Program-made: the position numbers and the translations under genes
Notes under the pieces: generated by a model
Told to the model about the DNA's origin: nothing
Seen by the model: only the letters and a program-made list of their open reading frames with translations
Databases searched by the model: none
From: Methylobacterium sp. WSM2598
Lineage (GTDB): Bacteria; Pseudomonadota; Alphaproteobacteria; Rhizobiales; Beijerinckiaceae
Assembly: GCF_000379105.1 (NCBI RefSeq)
Contig: NZ_KB900609.1
Location: 7,031,489 to 7,095,488, forward strand
DNA length: 64,000 nt
Direction of reading: 5' to 3'
Part shown: one piece after another, positions 58,383-64,000 of the stretch
Layout of the letters: the number at the start of each line of letters is the position of its first letter
Numbering within the stretch: the stretch's first letter is position 1

Positions 58383-59012
58383 ATGCGTCCCCGCCTCCTG
58401 GTTCTCCTGTCGAGTCTCCTCCTGATGGGCCTGCTCTCGGCCGCCCGGGCCGAGGTGACGATCCGGATCGACAAGACCGCCCAGCGCATGGCGGTGAGCG
58501 TCGACGGGCAGCCCCGCTACCTGTGGCCGGTCTCGACCGGCCTGCCGGCCCACGAGACCCCGAGCGGGTCGTTCCGTCCCTTCCGGATGGAGCGGCAGCA
58601 CGTCTCGCGGGAGTGGGACGACGCGCCCATGCCCTTCTCGCTCTTCTTCACGCAGGCGGGCCACGCCATCCACGGGACGAGCCACGGCCGCGCGCTCGGC
58701 CGCCGCGCCTCCCACGGCTGCGTGCGCCTGAGCGTGCGCAACGCCGCGGCCCTCTTCGCCCTGGTCGGCCGCGAGGGCCTGGGCCGCACCCGCATCGTGA
58801 TCGAGGAGGGCGGGGGCGGGCTCGTGGCGCGCCGGCACCAGGGGCCGGCCCGGAGGCTGGCGGGGCCGCGGCCCCTCGACTTCTACGAGGAGGACGGGGC
58901 CGGGCCGGAGGCCTGGACGCGCCCGGTGGACGGCTTCGAGCGGAGCGCCCGGCCCGTGCTGCTGCTGCGCGCGGGCCGGCCGGCCGCCTACGATCCCTGG
59001 TCCGACCAGTGA
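58383..59012 (+). CDS. L,D-transpeptidase (YkuD family)
   Basis: This 209-residue exported protein has a signal peptide (LLVLLSSLLLMGLLSAARAE) and a YkuD domain with GHAIHGTSHGRALGRRASHG followed by CVRLS, which gives the catalytic HxxxSHGC motif. It forms or modifies 3-3 peptidoglycan cross-links or links proteins to the wall. The C-terminal 60 residues are an Arg/Pro-rich extension. Confidence 0.92.
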   Translation: MRPRLLVLLSSLLLMGLLSAARAEVTIRIDKTAQRMAVSVDGQPRYLWPVSTGLPAHETPSGSFRPFRMERQHVSREWDDAPMPFSLFFTQAGHAIHGTSHGRALGRRASHGCVRLSVRNAAALFALVGREGLGRTRIVIEEGGGGLVARRHQGPARRLAGPRPLDFYEEDGAGPEAWTRPVDGFERSARPVLLLRAGRPAAYDPWSDQ

Positions 59013-59051
59013 TCCGGGCTCCGCTTGATCGAAGCGGATCCCGCATCACAA

Positions 59052-59076
59052 GCCTGCGCGGCGCCTGAGCGACGCC
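59052..59076 (+). repeat. dispersed repeat core, copy 4
   Basis: The core GCCTGCGCGGCGCCTGAGCG plus ACGCC lies behind the L,D-transpeptidase gene and is preceded by GAAGCGGATCCCGCATCAC as in copy 3. Confidence 0.8.
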
Positions 59077-59139
59077 GACATCCGCTTGGCGCAGCAATCA
59101 TCCGGGTTTCGTTCGGCGGCATCCGCGCCGTCGATCGTC

Positions 59140-61329
59140 TCACCGCGATCGTGAAGCATCCCCATCCGCGTCGTGGGAGCCGTCTCCACGGTCGGGCTTC
59201 GTGATGAGAAACGAGAAGTGTGCCGAGAACATCAGCCGTATCAGGTTGATCTCCGCCGGCGTGTGTCCCATGCGAGCGCCGTATTTCAGAAACTCTTCAT
59301 GAATGACGTTTTCTCGTGACAGCATGGCCGACAGCTTGTTGTCGTCCCGGCTCCTGGTGACGATCAGAAGCCGCCGTCCCATCCAGGTGAAAACATCGTA
59401 GCTCGGGTAGACCCGGGACAGACGCAGTCCGGCGCTTTGCGCTGCCAATTTCAATCCATATGGAGTAAAATTGAAGGTGGAATAGTCATGAAACTGCTCA
59501 AGATAACTGACGGATCCGATCAGGCGCCCGCCGGGTTTCAGGACGCGCGCGATCTCCGGCAGCGCTCCGCGAGGGTCGTGAACGTGCTCGAAGACTTGAA
59601 ACGAGAAGACGACGTCGAAGGATGAATCGGGGTAGGGGAGCGCCGTTCCATCGTAGAAATCGATGCCCGTCTCGGCACGGGCTTCGGCGCGGACGCCTTC
59701 GGCCATGCCCGCGAGATAGTTCACGCCGCGCCACGCGTAGCCCATTCCCTCGATCGCCTGCCGCCAGCCGCCCGTTCCGCACCGGTAATCGAGCAGGCGG
59801 CGTCGGTCCGGTTGGTAGGCTTCGGCCAGCATCTCCTCCGGCGCCATGATGCGCGTGGAGTGCTGGTCGACCAGATCGCCGATCTCGGCCACGAAGGATC
59901 CGTCCAGCGCGGTCTTGCTCCCGCTTTCCAGGATGTCCCGCACGAAAGCCCCGAGCGCCAGATCGCTCGGCGGGTCGTTCGGCGGGGCGCTCGGGCGCGC
60001 GGTCCGGGACAGGTGAAGGTCGGCCGACATGCCCGGGCGCGAGACGATGCCGACCCAGCCGTCGGCGATCGAGCCCAGATCGACCGCAACGCCGCCGGCT
60101 CGGCGGATCTGGTTGCAGTAGAACTTGCCGAGGATGCCGGCCGCCACGACGAACAGCCTGCCGTGAAGAGACCGCGAGGACAAATCGGCCATGATCTGGC
60201 GGTAGCGGGTCGGCCAATGCTCGCCCCGCGTCGCCGAGTCCGGCAGCAGGTGGTCGTGTCCCTTCTCCCCCGGGACGTGGTGAAACTCGATGTCCGCGAT
60301 GCCGAACGCCTCGGGGAGCAACCGAGTCAATTCCTGGTGGCAGGAGATCAGCCCGATTGTCCTCTGCCCTCGCAGCAGGTCTTGGATCAGGCCGGCATTG
60401 TGCAGTTCGACATGGATCAGCTGCGTGCACGTGTGCCCGTTGGTTGCCCGGGACGCGCGCAGCGCGTTGGTGAGCGCGGAGATGCCCGTGATGCTGGCGA
60501 TGCGGTATTCGTGCTCCAGCCAGCTCGGGTAGGGCAGACCCACGATGTCCGCTTCGGCGATCGCGTCCGTGATCGTCCTGGCCTGCGAGATCCACGGATC
60601 CGCGTTGGGGTCGACGGCGCCCCCGAACCAGATCTGGGCCCGATCGCGCCGGTTGTGGGCGTAGAGGGCCGCGAAGCGCGCCTCGTCCTCGGCTCCGAGG
60701 GAGACGAACGCGCCTTCGCCGTCGCCGATGCGGATCAGGCTGAAGCCCCGCCGCTCGCGGAGCGCGGCGGCGATCGCGTCGGCGACGGCGCCCGCTCGCA
60801 GGTGCGCCGGAGCGCGCTCGCGCGCGCGCGCCATTCCGATCGCCGCGTCGCGCGGGAAGGCCTCCTGGAACAGGCCGAATTCCCGCATCACCCGGATATC
60901 GTTCTCCAGGCGTTCGCGCTCGGGATGGCCCTCGACCGCGATGCCGTCGAGCCGCCGCCGCGCCTCGGCGTGGCGGCCCGCGATGTGCAGCATGCGGGCG
61001 GACAGCAGATTGGCGCGCGCATCGCGAGGATTCTCGGAGAGGAGGCCGTCCGCGATGTCGAGGGAGGCGCGATGCTCTCCCGCGTGCATGAGGGACACGG
61101 CTCTCTCGAAGCGCTGGGCGGCGGTCACGTCGTAACTCCCGATCCTCGTTCGCGACGGGGACAGCCCGTTCCGAACGGCTGGAGCGTGCTTCATTCGGCT
61201 CCGCACGCCCTTCGCGCAGGGATCTGACCAAAGGTAAATATAATCCGACTTCAGGTCCATGCCCAGATCGCCGGAGGCCGCATCGTCCTCGCGGCGCACC
61301 GGCAGCACGAATGCACGTTCAGGCATCAT
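59140..61329 (-). CDS. TPR / GT-D-type glycosyltransferase / SAM methyltransferase multidomain protein
   Basis: Of 729 residues, 65-150 are TPR-like helices (RFERAVSLMHAGEHRASLDI, ARANLLSARMLHIAGRHAEA). Residues 180-440 resemble the GT-D glycosyltransferase fold: RGFSLIRIGDGEGAFVSLGA (about 198) has the RxGDGE motif, with GLISCHQELTRLLPEAFGIA and FVVAAGILGKFYCNQIRRAG (the end segment shared by that family). Residues 495-700 are a class I methyltransferase with RRRLLDYRCGTGGWRQAIEG, FDVVFSFQVFEHVHDPRGAL and LKPGGRLIGSVSYLEQF. The canonical DxGxGxG reads DYRCGTG. It probably builds and caps a surface glycan. Two ATGs are in tandem at the start. Confidence 0.8.
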   Translation of the reverse strand: MMPERAFVLPVRREDDAASGDLGMDLKSDYIYLWSDPCAKGVRSRMKHAPAVRNGLSPSRTRIGSYDVTAAQRFERAVSLMHAGEHRASLDIADGLLSENPRDARANLLSARMLHIAGRHAEARRRLDGIAVEGHPERERLENDIRVMREFGLFQEAFPRDAAIGMARARERAPAHLRAGAVADAIAAALRERRGFSLIRIGDGEGAFVSLGAEDEARFAALYAHNRRDRAQIWFGGAVDPNADPWISQARTITDAIAEADIVGLPYPSWLEHEYRIASITGISALTNALRASRATNGHTCTQLIHVELHNAGLIQDLLRGQRTIGLISCHQELTRLLPEAFGIADIEFHHVPGEKGHDHLLPDSATRGEHWPTRYRQIMADLSSRSLHGRLFVVAAGILGKFYCNQIRRAGGVAVDLGSIADGWVGIVSRPGMSADLHLSRTARPSAPPNDPPSDLALGAFVRDILESGSKTALDGSFVAEIGDLVDQHSTRIMAPEEMLAEAYQPDRRRLLDYRCGTGGWRQAIEGMGYAWRGVNYLAGMAEGVRAEARAETGIDFYDGTALPYPDSSFDVVFSFQVFEHVHDPRGALPEIARVLKPGGRLIGSVSYLEQFHDYSTFNFTPYGLKLAAQSAGLRLSRVYPSYDVFTWMGRRLLIVTRSRDDNKLSAMLSRENVIHEEFLKYGARMGHTPAEINLIRLMFSAHFSFLITKPDRGDGSHDADGDASRSR

Positions 61330-61585
61330 CGAGCCGGGTGAACGCTTGGTGAATGGGCCATGATCGAGTCGGATCTGCCCGAGGATCCGGATCGCTTGCC
61401 GTGCCGACCCTGGGTGAGATGGTTACCGTCCGGCCCGCTGGTTCCGGGCGGCGGGACCGGCGCCGTCGTCCGGTCCGGCGCTTCGCCGCCGGAAAGCGCC
61501 CGCGCCGCTGCGTCGAGACAGGATCCGCACGGGGTTCCGTTCGCCGGTCACCCGGGATGATCCTCCAGCGTTTCGGTGGACGCAG

Positions 61586-62449
61586 TTAGCTCACCATCTG
61601 CCGCTCGGCCTGCTCGGGTGTCGTATATCCGAGGGCCGAGTGGATCCGTTGCCGATTGGCGTAGCCCTCGCTGTAGGAGAAGAGCTCGCGCCGCGCCTCG
61701 TCCCGGGTTGCCCAGCGGCGCTGATGGACGAGCTCGACCTTAAGCGTGTGGAAGAAGCTCTCCATCGGTGCGTTGTCCAGGCCGTTGCCACGTCGGCTCA
61801 TGGAGGCCTTGAGGCCTGCCGCGTCCAGGAGCCGCCGGTACTCTCCCGACGCATATTGGCAGCCGCGGTCGGTGTGTTGGATCAGCCCCGGCGCGGGGCG
61901 CTGCCGCTGAACGGCCATCAGGAGAGCGGCTGCTGCCAGCTCCGTGCGGAGATGCTCGCGCATCGCCCAGCCCACGACCTTGCGCGTCGCGAGATCGAGA
62001 ACGGCGGCGAGGGAGAGCCAGCCCTCACCGGTGGGCACGTAGGTGATGTCCGCCAGCCAGATCTGGTTGGGAGCCGAGGCGGTGAAGCGCTGCTCGAGCA
62101 GGTTGGGGGCAACCGGCAGGCCGTGACGGCTGTCGGTCGTGCCGGGCCGGTCGCGGCCTGCCGCCGTGGCGCGGATGCCGTGTCGCCGCATGAGCCGCTC
62201 GATGCGACCACGGCTGACGCCCCGGCCCTCGGCACGCAAAGCCGCGTGCATGCGGGGCGAGCCGTAGCGGCCGTGATGACGCGCATGCAGGCGGCGCACC
62301 TCCTCGAGGAGCCCGCGGTTCTCGGCTGCCCGGGTGCTCTCGGACCGCGAGCGCCACGCGTCGTAGCCGGATGGCCAGCCCCGCAGCGCGCGGCAGAGGG
62401 TGCGCACGGGCCAAGTGCCCTGGTGGTCATCGATGAAACGGAACTTCAT
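61586..62449 (-). CDS. IS3-family transposase OrfB (DDE integrase)
   Basis: This 287-residue integrase has an HTH_21-like part (RYGSPRMHAALRAEGRGVSR, residues 60-80) and a DDE catalytic core: Asp in NQIWLADITYVPTGEGWLSL, Asp in GLIQHTDRGCQYASGEYRRL and Glu in DNAPMESFFHTLKVELV. It starts at ATG 62449 overlapping the orfA stop (ATGA). It can be fused to OrfA by a -1 shift at AAAAAAG (62480-62485 on the minus strand). The frame is intact, so the element may still move. Confidence 0.93.
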   Translation of the reverse strand: MKFRFIDDHQGTWPVRTLCRALRGWPSGYDAWRSRSESTRAAENRGLLEEVRRLHARHHGRYGSPRMHAALRAEGRGVSRGRIERLMRRHGIRATAAGRDRPGTTDSRHGLPVAPNLLEQRFTASAPNQIWLADITYVPTGEGWLSLAAVLDLATRKVVGWAMREHLRTELAAAALLMAVQRQRPAPGLIQHTDRGCQYASGEYRRLLDAAGLKASMSRRGNGLDNAPMESFFHTLKVELVHQRRWATRDEARRELFSYSEGYANRQRIHSALGYTTPEQAERQMVS

Positions 62450-62772
62450 CGCGGCGTCTCCGCGAAGATGCCGATGGCCTTTTTTAAAATGTCGCGCTCC
62501 GTGCGGGCGCGCTCCAGCTCGCGACGCAGCCGCGCGATCTCAGCAGCCTGCTCGGCGGGTGAGGCCACGGGTGAGGAGGGCTGTGCTGCCGGAGCGGCCG
62601 CCCGCGAGCGGGGCGCCTCGCCGGTGAGAACAGCGCGCCAGTTGCGCAGCATCGAGGGCTGGATGCCAAGTTCCGCCGCGATCTGCATCTGCGGGCGCCC
62701 GCTGCTCTCCAGGAGGGCCACCGCCTCGCGCTTGAATTCGGGGGTGAACTCCCGTCGCGCCTTCGTCGCCAT
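62446..62772 (-). CDS. IS3-family transposase OrfA
   Basis: This 108-residue helix-turn-helix protein begins MATKARREFTPEFKREAVAL, followed by MQIAAELGIQPSMLRNWRAV (HTH) and a leucine-zipper-like end EIARLRRELERARTERDILK. It ends ILKKAIGIFAETPR at the A6G slippery site. It binds the IS ends. Confidence 0.93.
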   Translation of the reverse strand: MATKARREFTPEFKREAVALLESSGRPQMQIAAELGIQPSMLRNWRAVLTGEAPRSRAAAPAAQPSSPVASPAEQAAEIARLRRELERARTERDILKKAIGIFAETPR

Positions 62773-62830
62773 TGAACGCCTTCCTCGCTCCCCACGAGCG
62801 GATCAGAGGCGTCCACCAACTCGAGGGAGG

Positions 62831-63398
62831 GTCACCATGCCCATGATGTTGCGAACCCGGTGCTGCAACTCATGCAGCAGCACACCCTGGTGCTCGTTGA
62901 GCCGTTGCGTCTCGGTGATGTCCTCGGCGATGCCGCCCACGCGGGGGATGTAGCCGTCGTCGCGCAACGGGAAGTCCGTGTTCCTGATCCAGCGAAAGGC
63001 GCCATCGGAAGGGCGTTGGATGCGGAACTCATGAACGGACGTGTTGCCGGCGCGTGCTGCCTGCAGGTGCCCCATCGCTGCCTCGCGCTCCTCCGGTACT
63101 ATTACCGAAGCCCAGCGCTTCACATCACCGAGCAAGGCGTCCGGCTCCATGCCGTAGATGGCGCCGACAGCAGGGCTGACGAACTCCATCTCCAGGGTCT
63201 CGGCTACCCTGATCCAGAGACCGGCGGAGGAGGCACGAGCGAACTGCTGGAAGCGTTGCTCGCTCTCGCGCAGCGCCGTCTCCGCGCGGTCACGCTGGAT
63301 CGCTGACCACAAGCGTTCTGCTGTCTCCTCAACGAGGGCGATCTCAACCGGGGTCCATCCTCGCGCCGAAGACTGCACGATGCAGAGCGCCGCCTCTA
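62831..63398 (-). pseudogene. sensor histidine kinase fragment (GAF-PAS-HWE start) broken by two IS elements
   Basis: The fragment reads, from its upstream end, the tail of a GAF domain (AALCIVQSSARGWTPVEIAL), a coiled segment, a PAS domain (FQQFARASSAGLWIRVAETL, RWIRNTDFPLRDDGYIPRVG, GIAEDITETQRLNEHQGVLL) and the first turn of an HWE/HisKA_2 kinase (HELQHRVRNIMGMV). It is cut at the IS630 element (63398) and at the IS3 element (about 62831), so neither the start nor the ATPase part remains. The rest was not found on the far side of the IS3 element. Confidence 0.8.
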
Positions 63399-64000
63399 GT
63401 GGCTTGTCTGGTCTGATTTGATGAGTTGCGCGTTGGTGGGGCTGTATCCCGGGAGGCGCGCGATGAAGAAGTACGTTGTGACGCTCACGGCGGCGGAGCG
63501 GGATGAGCTTTCTGGGCTGGTGTCGCGCGGGAAGGCCGAGGTGCGCCGGCTCAAGCACGCGCAGGTGTTGCTCAAGGCGGACGCGAGCGCCGCGGGACCG
63601 GGCTGGCCCGACGAGCGAATCGCCGAAGGGGTCGGGGTCGGAACGGCGAGCGTGGAGCGGGTGCGACGGCGCTTCGTCGAGGAGGGGCTGGAGCGGGCGC
63701 TGAGCCCCTACCGCAAGGGCCAGCGCCTCTACGCCCGCGCGCTCGACGGCGAAGCGGAGGCTCACCTGATCGCCCTGGCCTGTTCGTCGCCGCCTCAAGG
63801 ACGGGCGCGCTGGACGCTGCGCCTGTTGGCCGGCCGCATGGTTGAACTGCAGCACGTGCCGGGCGTATCTCACGAGACGGTGCGTCAGACACTCAAAAAA
63901 ACACTCTCAAGCCGCACCTGAGGAAGATGTGGTGCATCCCGCCCAAGCACTCGGCGGAGTTCGTCTTCCACATGGAGGACGTGCTGGAGGTCTACTGCCG
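63399..64000 (+). mobile_element. IS630-family insertion sequence (partial, runs off window)
   Basis: The left end is likely at 63399, right after a TA dinucleotide (63397-63398) inside the kinase fragment, as expected for IS630/mariner-type target choice. It begins GTGGCTTGTCTGG. The right end is outside the window. Confidence 0.75.
63463..64000 (+). CDS. IS630-family transposase, probable frameshifted product (partial)
   Basis: The first frame (63463-63921, 152 residues) starts MKKYVVTLTAAERDELSGLV and carries an HTH (RIAEGVGVGTASVERVRRRF) and SHETVRQTLKKT before a stop. At the A7 run (63894-63900), a -1 shift leads into KPHLRKMWCIPPKHSAEFVF and HMEDVLEVYC, the conserved start of the IS630 DDE domain. 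This is a usual two-frame IS630 arrangement. The catalytic part lies beyond the window. Confidence 0.85.

Larger units (their letters stand above)
61569..62829 (-). mobile_element. IS3-family insertion sequence
   Basis: It holds orfA and orfB and has imperfect terminal inverted repeats sharing GGTGGACGC (61575-61583 at the orfB end, and its complement GCGTCCACC at 62809-62817). The exact ends are not certain to a few bases, and no clear target duplication was found, which suggests later deletion or recombination at one side. The orfA side abuts a sensor kinase fragment. Confidence 0.8.

Noticed and set aside
1..64000. tRNA or rRNA genes and tRNA-linked attachment sites
   Set aside because: None could be recognised by reading both strands; a dedicated tRNA search would settle it.

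Overview
The window is very GC-rich and carries a typical alphaproteobacterial chromosomal gene set: ntrB-ntrC, ntrY-ntrX, hfq-hflX, a fused ispDF, a MucR-type regulator, an ECF41 sigma factor, and HWE-type kinases with a KaiC-like ATPase. This combination points to a Methylobacteriaceae-like organism (Methylobacterium or Methylorubrum). That is an inference from gene content and composition; no marker RNA gene is present.

Region 1 (1..about 23,740) is a prophage or gene-transfer-agent-like element read almost entirely on the minus strand. In transcription order it has terminase small and large subunits, a DUF1073-type portal, DUF2213, a decoration protein, a DUF2184 capsid, connectors, a tail tube, a GTA gp10/chaperone fusion, a tape measure, and the RcGTA-type tail tip proteins g12, g13, g14 and g15, then DUF2793. 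The head module differs from RcGTA while the tail module resembles it. Between g13 and g14 lies about 3 kb of unrelated DNA: a broken chemotaxis receptor gene, a Pit phosphate transporter and its DUF47 partner. The packaging operon has a promoter whose -35 hexamer lies inside an alphaproteobacterial LexA box (GTTC-N7-GTTC). Behind it lie a class 3 lipase, a beta-rich protein, a NusG-like antiterminator, a tiny membrane protein and a LexA/S24-type repressor with overlapping divergent promoters and a palindromic operator.

Region 2 (23,724..26,690) holds a HARE-HTH protein, a plasmid-type RepA initiator and, upstream of repA, seven iteron-like repeats followed by an AT-rich stretch with a near-consensus DnaA box. 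It looks like a complete plasmid-type replicon beside a prophage that has no integrase in view, so the pair may be a chromosomally resident phage-plasmid or its remnant.

Region 3 (26,687..61,330) is host chromosome. It includes mazG, a catalase-related periplasmic protein, two surface-polysaccharide-type genes, hflX-hfq, ntrYX, an autoregulated ECF41 operon (NmrA-like, small ORF, sigma) with a matching promoter, a nucleotidyl cyclase lacking its N-terminus, a Tat-exported metallo-hydrolase with SCO1, mucR, ntrBC-dusB, ispDF-cinA, lipA-ratA, a KaiC-like/HWE kinase pair, several small hypothetical genes, an L,D-transpeptidase, and a TPR/GT-D/methyltransferase protein. Dispersed palindromic repeats sit in the gene gaps of regions 1 and 3.

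Region 4 (61,570..64,000) is an IS scar: an IS3-family element, a sensor kinase fragment broken on both sides, and an IS630-family element running off the window. No tRNA, rRNA or CRISPR array was seen.
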